DNA of 64,000 bases from Ilex aquifolium (lineage: Eukaryota; Streptophyta; Magnoliopsida; Aquifoliales; Aquifoliaceae). Shown here one piece after another: positions 11,306 to 22,786 of this stretch; positions within the stretch are counted from its first letter, which is position 1; every line of letters begins with the position of its first letter. The notes below the pieces were generated by a model that worked only from the letters and a program-made list of their open reading frames with translations, was not told where the DNA came from and did not search any database. Made by a program: the position numbers and the translations under genes. Where the stretch lies: positions 39,263,001-39,327,000 of the forward strand of contig OX637394.1 in NCBI GenBank assembly GCA_951799425.1. The letters are read 5' to 3'.

Positions 11306-12709
11306 TCAAGGAGAAGCCATATCAGGAGTGAGGTCATCAAAGCCTGCAAAGGGGTCTTGGGCATTCTGGAAGGTATCCGATGCATTTACAGAACCCTGTG
11401 AGGATGCTGATAAATTTTCGTCACTATCAGATCCTTCAAGAAGTTTTAATAGCATTTTGGCAGTCTTCTTCTTGGAGGTCTTCTTCTTGGATTTCTTACT
11501 GGAATCCTTAGATGATGATTCCTTTTGCTTCTGCTGGACTATAGAAGGACTAGCAGTTTCTTGTGGGATCTGCAAGGCCTTGGCAGGAGACACTGGTGGT
11601 AAGGTTGCTGGCACCACTACTGGGGTGGGGACCTTAATTGGGAAATCCTTCTTTACTAAAGTGATAATGTCACTCTGTTGGAATCTGGGCCACCATTTGG
11701 CATAGAATTGCCGGACCAAATTAAAACCAATAATTTCCCATGTCCACTTGAGTATCCATGGAACTTTGTACCTGCAAATAAACATTAGTAAAAAGGGAAA
11801 TGGCTTCTCATTTTTACTAGGATGGTAAAGGGATGAGAAGATAGAAATCTGATCTTGAAGATCAGCTGGATATATTTCAGGAATGGGACCATGCATAAGC
11901 CACCACTGTGCGAACCAGGCAGGAATCTGGCTCTTGAAATCTTTATGAAAATTAAGGAACCATGAATGGGAGCAATCCTCATTCTGGTGGAGTAAAATCT
12001 TGAACCATGATTCAACATAATCATAGTAATTAAACTGTCTATTGTGATATGGTAAATCTCGGAGTAAAGAAGGGTGAGATTCCCATTCACTAATAGAAAT
12101 AATCTTCAGAATAATCAAAGAATGATAGATAACCTTTTTTGGGTTATACTTGTCATTAATTGGTTTAACAAAGATAGATTGGGTGAAGAATAAAATATCA
12201 TGATAGAAGCTATGGGTTTTCTCAGGATCTGATGGGATAAAATTCCATCCTGGAGCAAGGTAAGCATTGACTAGGTCAACTGGGTTGCTTAGGTGAGCAT
12301 GGGTTAGTTCAATGGCAAATACATTCTGTGTATAAGCTATGATGTAATCAACCGCTGGGCCTTTTTGGGCTAACTATGGCTGTGGTTGAGTGTATGGGTT
12401 AACAATCTGGCTGGTGGGCCTAATGGGCGCTTGTTGGGCCATTTGTTTGAAGGTAAGTGGGATAGCAGTAGTAGAAGGCAGGGCTACTGGCCTGATGATT
12501 AAATGAGATTGGGCTTCTGGCCTTACTGGGTTAGGATTTCCTAAAGAGTGGAAACGGTTGGTTAAGACAAGAGGAAGATCAGCTTCTTGTTTTGCCTTTT
12601 CTGAGGCAAATATTTGACTAAGTTTATCCTTCCCCTTCCCTGGGTTTTTAGAGGAGGATCCGGATTGACTAAGTTTTCTGTCTGCCATGAGGTTCCTGTA
12701 AGAATTCAC
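11306..12709 (-). pseudogene. Pararetrovirus ORF downstream of RNase H (function unassigned)
   Basis: Starts at the ATG at 12709, overlapping the end of the RNase H frame in another frame, which is the compact layout of pararetroviruses. One in-frame stop lies at 12374. The conserved core has a HSWFLNFHKDF motif, an AQWWLMHGPIPEI motif and a YKVPWILKW motif. The C-terminus is a Ser/Lys-rich tract (KSKKKTSKKK) followed by an acidic, Ser-rich tail. Similar proteins accompany endogenous caulimovirids of many plants. Its place fits the transactivator/viroplasmin region of the family, but no diagnostic motif proves that role. Confidence 0.65.
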
Positions 12710-12719
12710 GGGTTAGGAA

Positions 12720-13826
12720 ATCAGGAATGCAGTTATTACTGCCTTTAATGTATTCGATGTCAAAATCGAAAATACTTAAAATAGATTGCCATCTGGCAAA
12801 AATTTGCTTACTAGCAATATTTTGAACATCTTTTTTTAAAACATGTTTTGCTGATTTACAGTCGACACGAATTAGAAATTTCTAATTTAATATATCATCC
12901 TGGAATTTTGAGACACACAGGACAATAGATAAATTTTTTTTTTTAATAGTGCTATATTTTGCTTGTGCTTTGTTCCAAATTCCAGAGTGGAACCGAACAA
13001 TTTATTCAGGAGAATTAGGAGATTCTCTCTGAAGGAGGATACCACCGTAACCAACATCGGAGGCATCAGTCTGAATGATTTTAAAGGAAACAACAGACGG
13101 TATTCCAAGACAGGGCAAGGTTTTGATGAACTGTTTGACCTGTTTAACAATAAAGTATGAACAGAAGTCCAAGGAGAAGGATTTCCTTTGAGTCTGTTAT
13201 ACAGAGGCTTAACGGTTTTCCTAAGATCCTGATAGAAGTCAGAAACATAATTTAGGGAACCTAAGAACCTTTGCAATTGAGTTTTATCAGTGATCTCATC
13301 AAGAAACTTATCTGCAAATTGGATAGATCTACTTATAGGAACAATGGTAGACTGCTGGATGTTATATCCAAAAAACCTTACTGAGATTTGAAACAACTTA
13401 ATCTTAGGAGCAGAGATGACTAAACCATTTTGTTTAACAATCTCAACAAAGGTATTAAGGTGTTTCCAATGCTCTTCTATTGACCTGGAGAAGATGAGAA
13501 TATCATCTATATAGACAATAGAGAAATGACTAATGCAATTAAAAATTTCGTTCATTATGTTCTGGAATTCACTAGGAGCATTTTTTAAACCAAATGCCAT
13601 TACATTCCATTCATAATGTCCAAAAGGAGTTACAAAGGCAGTCTTGTATCTATCTTCTGGATGGATTTGAATCTGCCAATAACCACTTTTAAGATCAAAT
13701 TTTGAAAATATTATAGACTTACTGAGTCTTTTAATCAAATCTTGTTTGTTTGGAATTGGATACCTGATCCATTCCAAAACAACAGTCAATGGTTTATAAT
13801 TGATTACAAGCCTTGGGACACCTCTT
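12720..13826 (-). pseudogene. Pararetrovirus reverse transcriptase palm/thumb and RNase H
   Basis: Contains the RT motifs FDLKSGYWQI, FGLKNAPSEFQ and the catalytic YIDDILIFS, then the connection to RNase H. The frame is clean from about 13,789 to 13,140, where a frameshift breaks RNase H; the remaining RNase H motifs continue in other frames to about 12,720. A frameshift near 13,930, in an A-rich run, separates this piece from the protease part upstream. Confidence 0.85.
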
Positions 13827-13827
13827 T

Positions 13828-15417
13828 CTAATTCTGCATTTTTGATGACATAGAAAGCTGGGCATGACCAAAGAGATTTGCTATTTCGGATGATACCATT
13901 TTTAAGTAATTCATAAATCTTTTTTTTTTGCAGATTTCCATTGTTTCGTGGTTCATCTGAATAGGTCTAGACTTAGTAGAGATATCTGCCTCACTAAATC
14001 CTTTAATGTATGGAAGTTTTACCATGTGCTTCTTCCTATGCCAAAAAGTTGTAGGAAGGGTAGAACAAACTTCTGCTTCCAGTTTTTCTTTAAACCTTTC
14101 AATCTTTTGCATTAAGATTGGGTTGGTTAATTGTTCATTAATCCTAAGGTGATTAATTTCTTCTTGGAGAAATTTCACTTGATTAATTTTCCTGTTAATT
14201 ACATTAAGGGACTTAGAGATTGAATAATCTTTTAGTTGCTTTAATTGTTTTTCTTCAAGTTTAGTAACAAATTTAAAGACTACAGTTTGACCAAAAGGCT
14301 TGGTTGTTAGCCCATCTGTACCTGTTGTAAAGGGATACAATAAGTATACAAATGGTAAACCAAGAATGACTAAATCAGTCATGTCTTTTACAAGTATGAA
14401 TGACGTTTTAAAACATACATCATCTTGACAAACATGCACCTTTGGTAATTTGTATTTAACCTTCATTCTACTTCCATTGGCATAACTAATTCTTTCCAAT
14501 GTTTTTTCATAAAATTTTGTTGGAATTATTCCTTCCTGAATACAATTTACATCTGCACCAGTATCAATGAGGGCAATGGTATTAAGAACAACATCATCAG
14601 AAATAACAATTTTTACTTCAACATACCATTTTTGAATAGTCAATTTATTAATTAGATTAATCCTTTTATCATCTATTTGCGAGCATCCATCGTAAAATGG
14701 CAGGTTCGTTAAACCAGAATTTTCCATCAACATGGTGGAGGTTACGGGTATCCCCTGAGAACATGCTCTGTTATGACTAAATGGATTAATTAAGTTTTCA
14801 GATTCAGATTGTTCTTCAGGATCTGAGTCCTTTGATTTATCTAAATCATTTCCAGATTGTAAAAGACTTAAAGCTTCAGCAAATTTCTTATCTTGAGCTT
14901 TCTGATATTTTATTTCAACTTTTAATTTATTAACTTCACTTTGGAGATCTTGTAAGGTGACTTCCTTCTTCTTTTCCTTACTAAATCTTTCCATAGTTTT
15001 GTTAAGACTAATAAGTTGTTTTTCAGGAACAAACTGTTTATTATCTTTTTTAACAAATAAATTCCTAAGTTGTTTAACATATTTATCCTTAAGATCTGGA
15101 TCTTCTATCTTGGAAATTAGATCAATTAGAATGTGTTCTTCAGATTGTTTAGTAATAACCCTAACCTTTTTGGGGCAACTGCAACCTAATTTAATGTTAG
15201 GTTCACTAGGGTTATCAGAGGCTGAATGATAGTCTGAAGAGTCTTCAAGGCTTTCTGAGCTATCTGATTCTTCTTCATCTGAAACAGGGTTATTTAGCCT
15301 AAAGATTTTAAAAATTTCTTCTTCTTCATCTGGGGCTAGGTTTAACTTTTTAATTTGTTTTTTAACTGGACAATCAAGACTAATGTGGCCTGGCTTTCCA
15401 CAATTAAAACATTTCAT
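13828..15417 (-). pseudogene. Pararetrovirus zinc knuckle, aspartic protease and RT start
   Basis: 529 codons. The CCHC knuckle CFNCGKPGHISLDC lies at residues 3-16, then an acidic Ser-rich stretch and a coiled-coil-like Lys/Glu region. The aspartic protease active site LIDTGADVNCIQEG lies at about residue 280, and the entry to RT at about residue 460. The end is a frameshift artefact. The ATG overlaps the stop of the coat ORF (ATGA). Because the knuckle normally ends the coat protein, a one-base frameshift in the A/G-rich stretch just upstream probably split one longer frame. Confidence 0.85.
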
Positions 15418-16253
15418 ATCATCTTGAGCAGTTTTTCCTTCCCTTTCCCCCCTGATTTTTTCCTATAAGTGTTACGCTTATAAGGCTTTCTAGACTTCCT
15501 AGTGGAATGGCTAGAAGTTTCAGGCTTGGCAAAGGATTTCTTACTACGTTTGTGGTAAGATTTGCTCTTAGAATAAGGCCTGTGTGATTTGTGTTTTCTG
15601 GACTGGGATGGTGCTATAGGCTGAAGACCATATTGTTCACAGAAATCACCTAATTCATATTTAGCCTTTTTCTTTTCATTTTTTAGTTGCTTACTAATCC
15701 TCATATCAATACACCATTTCATTCCTACATTTTGGATGGTGCTAATGAGTTCTCCATAAGCCAAAGAATCATATTTAATTATTCCAGTGTCTTTGCTAAG
15801 TGCTTCTCTTACCTTATGGGCAAAAAGATTTGGTAAGCCATTAACAAATTTTTCCTTCCAGAATGCTTTTTGGCAGTCTAATCGGACCATAACTCTGGAA
15901 ACGAATACATCTTTGTACCATCTAAAATCACTAAGTGCTGGGCACTTAAGATTGGTAAGTTGGTCATGGATCCTAGCTGCAATGTTACTAGGTGTGCCAA
16001 CAAAATGTTTGACTATGGTGAATATGAGGGTGTTTATGCCATCAGGTCTGGCCATACCAATCCTTTCGTCAAAGACTGGAATACCTTCATCGTCTTTTAA
16101 GACAGCATAAGTGACACTGTCTCTTTGTTCTTGGGTAAGATAGTTGTCCCACCAATTTCTTAAAACACCTGTAAATCCTGAGGTTATAAGGTTAACAATA
16201 TCAGGTTCAGGACTATCAAGGTTGGTGACATAACTATTTGCTACCATGGACAA
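15414..16253 (-). pseudogene. Pararetrovirus coat-protein (capsid) region
   Basis: 279 codons. The N-terminal half has a GVLRNWWDNYLT motif and a FTIVKHFVGTPSN motif, with a conserved FWKEKFVNGLP further on. The C-terminus is strongly basic (Lys/Arg/Ser-rich), as in nucleic-acid-binding capsid tails. It matches the region just ahead of the zinc knuckle and protease in caulimovirids. The tail is out of frame with the knuckle because of the likely one-base frameshift at its end. Confidence 0.75.
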
Positions 16254-16391
16254 ATGACTAATTTTATTAAGTATTTCTTGTTCACTTAACTCATCTATGT
16301 TCCATTCATAGAGTTTGTTAGACTGAACAGAAAACTGATTAGAAACATTTTTTTCTCCAAATTGAAGATCAGGTGGTGTAGGTCTAGAATA

Positions 16392-16850
16392 TCAGTTCTT
16401 AGTGGAACTAGTAGGGACCGTCATTAATTTATTAACTTTGGAAATAGGTTTGTTTGGACTCAACTGGTTGATATTGTGATCAGCAAACTGTTTTTCCAAT
16501 TTTTCAATTTCATTGTCAGAGCTAGAGGAGCTTTCTGTGCTACTATATTCTGAATCATCAGATGTTTGGTTGATAACTATTATTTGAGACGAACCAATCA
16601 TCTCTGTCTTTTTTAACAGTGCATCAATTTGTTGAACAATTTGTTTATCTTTTAAACCTAAATTTTTCCTATCTTCAGGTAGATTTATTAGAGGTTTCTC
16701 TAATTTACTTGAAGATGGTCTGATATCATCAATTTTAGTTTCAATTTTATCCAACTGTTTTCCTATAGTGATTAGGCTTTGGTTGGTAAAATTGACTTGT
16801 TCAACTATCTTCTTTTCTGATTCACTAATGAGAATCTTAAAAGGAGAGGT
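16392..16850 (-). pseudogene. Pararetrovirus coat-protein N-terminal extension
   Basis: 120-codon open frame (16392-16754), with the same frame extending upstream to about 16850, where the inverted junction lies. It is rich in Lys, Glu and Ser, with an SSTESSSSSDNEIEKLEKQ acidic tract and a coiled-coil-like start. A stop at 16392 separates it from the coat core. Acidic N-terminal extensions ahead of the capsid core are usual in the family. Confidence 0.5.
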
Positions 16851-17310
16851 TGTAACTGTTCATAAAATTCCTTGTGAATTTGCTATTCCTTCCGCTGATT
16901 AAACACCCAAAGCCCTTACTTTAGGTGTAAAACTTAATGGTGATATTACAAAACTTGAAGCTGGAACAGAATCCATAGTACTCATTTATAGGATCTATTA
17001 CAAATGCATTACCACTAATCTGAATGTACATGCATTAAGTAAAAGCCCTAGGGAAAGTACTCTGTTAATGCAAGCTAGTACTAGTGAATCCAACATGCAA
17101 GTCCCTAAAAGACTTTTATGGAAGGATGTTGAATTACCAGAACACTGGATAGTTGAAAATGAAAATTATAATAAAGATACTAAAGTTCAGACCATTAATG
17201 TTGAACATGTCCAACAGCTTACTGACGGCTCAGTAAGAATATCCTTTGATGGTGCAAGATCCCATAGATCTAGCCTATCATCAGTCATACCCTTAACCTT
17301 ATCCTCACTT
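16835..17310 (+). pseudogene. Pararetrovirus movement protein, C-terminal fragment
   Basis: Plus-strand text includes KGEVVTVHKIPCEFAIP, an internal stop at about 16899, then GVKLNGDITKLEAGTESIV and a RLLWKDVELPEHWIVENEN motif. This pattern fits the second half of a 30K-superfamily movement protein, which moves virus through plasmodesmata. After a RISFDGARSHRSS motif the frame runs into the downstream ORF of the inverted copy, so the coat-to-RNase H block is deleted here. Confidence 0.65.
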
Positions 17311-17312
17311 TC

Positions 17313-18290
17313 TTGCCTAAATTCCCTCAACTGCCACACCTGGACTTACAAACGGGAAAACGAGAGGCTTACAGACTCTTGGATACACAGAAACGGGTGA
17401 TCTTTGTTAAACCAATTAATGATAAGTTTAACCCAAACAAGATTATCTATCATTCTTTGATTATTTTAAAGATTATTTCTGTCAGTGAATGGGGGTCTCA
17501 CCCTTCTTTACTTCGAGATCTTCCATACCACAACAGACAGTTCAATTACTATGATTACAAAGAATCATGGTTCAAAATCCTACTCCACCAGAATGAGGAC
17601 TACTCCCATTCATGGTTCCTTAATTTCCATAAAGATTTCAAGAGCCAGATTCCTGCCTGGTTTGCACAGTGGTGGTTTATGCACGGCCCCATTCCTGAAA
17701 TCTTTCCTGCTGATCTCCAAGATCAGATCACTGTATTCTCATCTATTTACCGTCCTAGTAAACATGAGAATCAGTTTCCTTTATTACTAATCTTTATTTG
17801 CAGGTACAAAGTCCAATGGATTCTCAAATGGAAATGGGAAATTGCTGGGTTTAATGTCGTCAGGCAATTCTATGCCAAATGGTAGCCCAGATTCCAGTAG
17901 AGTAACATTATCACTCTTGTTAAACATGAGTTTTCAGTCAAGGTTCCAACCCCAGTAGTGGCAGCAGTAACCTTGCCCCCAGCAACTCCAGTCAAGGACA
18001 CTGCTAGTCCTTCCACAGCTCCATTGAAGCTGGAAAAATCCTCTGCTAAGGGTTCCAGCAAACAGCGAAAATCCTCCTCTAAGGATTCAAGCAAGAAGAA
18101 GACTTCCAAGAAGAAGACTGCCCAGATGTTATTAAAGCTTCTTCAAGGATCTGACAGTGACAGTGACTCATCAGTATCATCACAAGGTTTTGTTAATGCA
18201 TCGGATACCCTCCAAGATGCCCAAGACCCTTATGCTTGATATGATGACCTCACTCCTGATCTGGCTTCTCCTTGATCTTTATTCTTACCC
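17313..18290 (+). pseudogene. Inverted second copy of the downstream pararetrovirus ORF
   Basis: Same protein as 11306-12709 but on the plus strand. HSWFLNFHKDF, AQWWFMHGPIPEI and the KKTSKKK tail are all present. It lacks the N-terminal third, has a stop at about 17883 and a frameshift before the tail (17958-18239). Differences from the minus copy are scattered, so the two copies are not a very recent duplication. Confidence 0.75.
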
Positions 18291-18535
18291 GTGATAGCTT
18301 CAATCACTACTTCCCCCACTAGTGGAAGAAAAGTTGTCTGTCACGTGTAATGATAAGGCTTCAATAAGTGAGCCTGGCTCTTTCCCCTAGTAAAGCAGCT
18401 GACTGTCTTTAATCAGATATGCTTTTCGCCGAAGGTAGATTCTCCAGACAACAGTAGGGCCCATTAGTCCCTTCAGTCAATATTCACCCTGAGTAAAATT
18501 CATTTACTCCGCCTATATATAATATGCAAGCAATA
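18291..18535 (+). other. Pararetrovirus intergenic region, inverted copy
   Basis: Reverse complement of about 11050-11290 with mismatches; both contain a CCCCCACTAGTGGAAGAAAA stretch and an ACTTTCGG/GCCGAAGGT-like repeat. After TTTACTCC it skips about 75 bases relative to the other copy and then shows TATATATAAT, the presumed promoter TATA. Viral similarity stops soon after. Confidence 0.7.
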
Positions 18536-19267
18536 TGGAATAGTCCACTTTGGAAGACATGCAAGACATGTTGCATGCAAATAAAATAAAATTAATAAAA
18601 CCAAGGGTGGGGAATGCAAGTGGCGGTTAGAAGGGAAGAAGAAGAAAACCAAGGGAAGAAGAAGGAAAGAAAGAAAAAGAAAAAGAGAAAAAAAACTCTC
18701 CACTTGAGAATTTCGGCCAAGACTAGGAGGGGGAAATGTTGGAGCTTGGTGGTGGGCTTAATGGTGGAAGACAAGTGGTGGTGCTTGGTGGTGAAGGAAT
18801 TGGATACAAGAGGTAAGTTTAGTTATGTAATCTACTTTCTCTCTTCTTGAATGTATGGATACAATTCTAGTGGATGTATTTGGGTATTGCATGTGGGTTA
18901 AATGTGATGCTTGTGGTAATTGTGTTGTACCATGGGTGTTGCATGGAAAATTAACATAATGCTTGTGTGGGTGTGTGAGCATAATTAATGTTGTTGCATG
19001 AAAAATAAAAAGAATGGAATTATTATATGTGGGTTGAATTTTAGTCAAGAAAGATAGTAGTTTGGTGGGTAACTTAGAAATCTTGTGAATTGTTCTTTAA
19101 CTTTCATAAATTCATGGATATAATTTAATTGCAAGAAAGCATGTAATTTTATGGTTTTATAGAAAATGGAGTAAATTCAAGTATACTTTTGTATTTGCAA
19201 TTATATGGGAAATGTTTAATTTAGTGTAATTGGTTCAAATAAATATTATTTTAACAGATTTGAGAAT

Positions 19268-19435
19268 ACTAGCTCAATCGATTCGAGTAGATAATTTTAC
19301 TCGATGTGAATGGATTATTTAATTTGACTTGAATTGATTATTAAGCTACTAGCTTAATCGATTCGAGTAGTTAATTTTACTCGATGCGAATGGATTATTT
19401 AATTTGACTCGAATTGATAATTGAACTCGGTTCGA
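19268..19435 (+). repeat. Two tandem ~82-bp repeats
   Basis: Both copies run from ACTAGCTNAATCGATTCGAG to a GACTNGAATTGAT end, differing at a handful of sites. Confidence 0.85.
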
Positions 19436-19864
19436 ATAAACTATTTCAAACTTGAGCATTATTACGTATTAATGTCTGAGTGGAATTGCAAATATTGGGT
19501 GTGTCAGGCCTGGAGGTGAACACCTCAAAGTACGCCTCATTCAAAGTTATGGCAGAGGGGTCATCTACAAGGTAGAATTCCACGCAAGGTAAGTGCACTA
19601 CCCTATATCTTTTATTTGATATACATTTAAGTTTGGTTTAAATGTTTATGAGATGGTTTCTGTTTAGATTTAACAGCTTAGTGACGTGATAATGTTGTTT
19701 AATGGAAATTGACTAAACGGCGAAATAAATCTTTTTGGTTTGAGTTGATTGTATAATGGAATACGTGCATACGACACGAGTTGACTGTCTGGGTGGTTAA
19801 CTTACTTTTGAACGTGATTCATCCTTACTATGGAATAGACATTATGAAAAATAATTGTTGGATA

Positions 19865-20150
19865 CAAGTCGTCTTCGTGACAGGAACTAAGTGTTTGATT
19901 TTGAATTGTCTACGTGACAGAAACTAAGTGTTCGATTTTGAGTTGTCTTCGTGACAAGAATTAAGTGTTCGATTTTGTGTTGTCTACGTGACAGGAAGAA
20001 ATAAAGTGAATGTGAGTCATCTAAATGATGTGAACTAAATGTTTGGTATGGGCCATCTACGTGATGGAAATTAGCGATGTGCTTCGAATTGTCTACGTGA
20101 TGGAACATTAATTATGTGCTTCGAGTCATCTAAGTGACAAGAATTTTTTT
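19865..20150 (+). repeat. Diverged tandem repeat, ~40-46-bp unit, about seven copies
   Basis: Repeating theme TTGTCTACGTGACAGGAA followed by CTAAGTGTTCGATTTTGA, with growing divergence toward the right end. Shorter relatives (GTCTATGTG) continue to about 20310. Confidence 0.8.
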
Positions 20151-20761
20151 TGTGTGTGGCTTGAATTCTTTGTGTAGCCGGGGAGGTGTGCGTCAGAGTT
20201 ATTCGTTGTGTGGCTTAATTTTATTATATTGAAGTAATGATTTGTTCAGTATATTTTGTCTATGTGGTATATATAAGTTATGTCTATGTGATGTACGCGA
20301 ACAACGTCTATGTGGTGAAGTATAATTTGAAAGTTGATAACTATTGCGTTGTTAAGGTTGTTCCTAAATTAATATAGTTTTTTTTTCCTGTTGTGCTCAA
20401 GATTAATGATCACATCCTTGCTCTCACTAATGATATTAATGACTTTTCAGGAAAAATCGTAAAGATGTGAGGAGTTTACTGCCAAGTCTAGAGGGTCGAA
20501 TGGGATGTCGTCGTGGGGGGTCTTGTCTATATATCCTTTACACTTAAATTGTATATATATATATATATATGTCATAGTTTTGAGAACAATATCACGGTCT
20601 GACAATAAGTAGGGCTCATGGTGAGCCATTCCACTAATGGGTTATGGTGAATTTTTATGTGCTTCTATTTATGTATAGAAAAGTGGTAGGGATTTATGGT
20701 TGTTGTCGAGTTCTCTTTATCGTTTGAGACAGATAGTGTACCCCGGGTTGGAGTGTTACAG

Positions 20762-21232
20762 TTTGTGTGAACATGGCTATAGGCACTCCATGGTTCAAGC
20801 ATGACTTATCACCTGTTGGTATAATCATTTTCTTGCTAGTCTTTTAAAACTGATAGATATACTATAACAATATCATCATTTAGGCATTACTATGGAAAAT
20901 TACTTACGGAGAGCAAAGAAAATTTCCTTCGTTGATTATTATTCTTCTTTTTATCGGTATTAATAATAAGAATGATCTTATTGGTGATCATTTTATTGGA
21001 AAGGGATTTTCCAGTATTCTTCGAAGGGTTGAGTCACACCTCAACCTTTTTATTGTAGGGGTTTCACCTAGGGGATCCCACCAAGCCCAAAAAGGAGGGA
21101 GGGGGTGGTTTTTTTGTGAAATTGTAGTTGACAGAAATGTAGACCAATTTGTAGAGAAAGATAACTGGGGGATGGTTTGAAAACATCACTTTTCGACTGG
21201 AAAAAGTCCATGTTATTTACTCCATTGCGATT
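20762..21232. other. Unassigned sequence between LTR-like block and copia element
   Basis: No recognisable domain on either strand. A G-rich stretch lies at about 21090-21110. It ends at the copia 5' LTR. Confidence 0.3.
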
Positions 21233-21289
21233 TGTTGGAGTTATAGCAGCCTAGTTTATTAGTGTTTATTAGAGTTTTCCCGTTTCTCA

Positions 21290-21838
21290 ATGGAGCCATT
21301 TGTTTGCAGGATTCACCAGTTTCATAGCTCTGTTCCGAAGCTATGGAGTGCATTATCAGAGATGTATTCTCAGTCAGGACGGGGAGTTCATGTTTATGAG
21401 CTTTCTCAGGAGCTCTCATATGCTCGACAGGGAGATATGACAGTTCAGGATTATTATGGCTATTTGACCCAGCGTTGGCTTGAGTATGAGACTCTACGTC
21501 CTCTTGTTGCTATTCCGAGGATAGAGCCCGAGGGAGCAGCATTCTTGCATACTCGAGAGCAGGAGGATAGGATTCACAAGTTCCTTATGGGGCTTCGTGA
21601 TGAGTTTGAGGGACCTCGTTCACAGATCTTATCGATGTTGGGGCTTCCTTCTCTTTATGAGGTGTATGCGATGATTGAGCAGCATGAGCACCGCGTCCGT
21701 ATTACATCACTTCCAGTTGCGGCCATGACTCCTCAAGCTGACCAGATGGCCCTTGCAGCTGCTGCAGGGTCTCGTTCAAGATCCTCAGTCAGGGGTGGAC
21801 AGCGCTCGGACCAGCGCCGTCAGGGAGCCCCAGATTAG
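21290..21838 (+). pseudogene. Copia gag, 5'-truncated (UBN2 type)
   Basis: 182 codons with LWSALSEMYSQ, VQDYYGYLTQRW, HKFLMGLRDEF and SLYEVYAMIEQHEHR, the UBN2/retrotran_gag pattern of copia capsids. A stop at 21838 is followed in another frame by the nucleocapsid knuckle CDYCGRPGHLRAAC (about 21861-21905). The N-terminus is missing because of the deletion that joins the LTR fragment to gag. Confidence 0.85.
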
Positions 21839-22018
21839 CGCAGACAGGGGGATTCTCGTCAGTGTGATTATTGTGGCCGACCAGGACATCTCAGGGCTGC
21901 TTGCTAGAAGCTCCATCCGGAGCTTAAGCCCCCTCCTCGCGACCGTACTGTTGATATTGCTGAGATACCACCATCTACTACCGCTACTCCTACTACTGCT
22001 CCTCCATGGCAAAGTGAT

Positions 22019-22786
22019 ATGGATGTTATCACTTCCCGATTAGATATACTTATGTCCGCCCTGAATTCTCAGGGTCCGACTACTGCTACTACCATCACTA
22101 CAGGTATACCTCATGTCTTTCATGCTCGTGCCAGTCTGTCTTCTCTTTGGATGCTGGACTCGGGTGCGAATGGTCATATGACAGGTGAGGCCCATCACTT
22201 CACCACTTTTGACGAGCAGTTACATACACAAGTTCAGCTAGTAAATGGGACACATACCCCTATTGTTAGTAGGGGTACAGTCCGCCTCCTAGATGACTTT
22301 ACATTGCGTTCGGTGTTTCATGCGCCAAAACTGGCCATGAATCTATTATCTGTACATCAGTTAGCTAGAGATTTTCACTGTACGGTTGTATTCTTATCTG
22401 ATTCGTGTTATTTGTAGGACCTGAGTACCAGGATGATTATTATCAGGGGATATGAGAGAGATGGACTGTATTATCTAGGCCATCCACCTCCGATTTCACC
22501 AATTTCTTCACCTCCATCACTTGCACTTGCTTTGTCTTTATCTATTCCTAACTTGCATGCTAATATTTTACCTAGTACTTGTCGTTATGATTTTTCATCA
22601 CAAACTGTTCAGTTGTGGCATGACCATTTTGGACATACAAATTTTAAATATTTATGTATGTTTTTTCCTATTTTGAGAAAGCTTGTGTTGGTGGTAAACT
22701 TGATTGTGTTATATGTTCCTTATCGAAACATGTTAGGACCATTTATATTTCTCGCATGCACCAGTCACCCAAGCCATTTGACTTAA
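22019..22786 (+). pseudogene. Copia protease and pre-integrase region, frameshifted
   Basis: The protease active site WMLDSGANGHMTG lies at about 22150, followed by FHAPKLAMNLLSVHQL. A stop near 22417 is followed by GLYYLGHPP and the integrase zinc-finger start LWHDHFGHTNF; a frameshift near 22655 moves the remaining CVICSLSKH half into the next frame. Confidence 0.85.

Larger units (their letters stand above)
10535..18535. mobile_element. Endogenous pararetrovirus (Caulimoviridae-like), rearranged head-to-head
   Basis: Two genome segments in opposite orientation meet near 16,835-16,850. The minus-strand segment carries, in viral order, a coat-protein region, protease, reverse transcriptase, RNase H, a downstream ORF, an intergenic promoter region and the start of the movement protein. 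The plus-strand segment carries the movement-protein C-terminus, part of the downstream ORF and the intergenic region. There is no LTR or integrase, as expected for pararetroviruses that enter chromosomes without their own integrase. All reading frames are broken by stops, frameshifts or deletions, so it is an old, inactive copy. The lineage within the family is not resolved. Confidence 0.85.
18536..20761 (+). mobile_element. LTR-like sequence (gypsy type), 5' edge unclear
   Basis: No coding capacity. Ends ACCCCGGGTTGGAGTGTTACA, a typical gypsy LTR terminus, at 20761. Inside are two ~82-bp tandem copies at 19268-19435 and a series of diverged ~40-46-bp units with a GTCTACGTGACAG core at 19865-20150. 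I could not find a matching target duplication, so the 5' boundary and completeness are inference. Confidence 0.5.

Noticed and set aside
17870..18109. Minus-strand frame opposite the inverted pararetrovirus ORF
   Set aside because: It is the complement of the Lys/Ser-rich tail coded on the plus strand.
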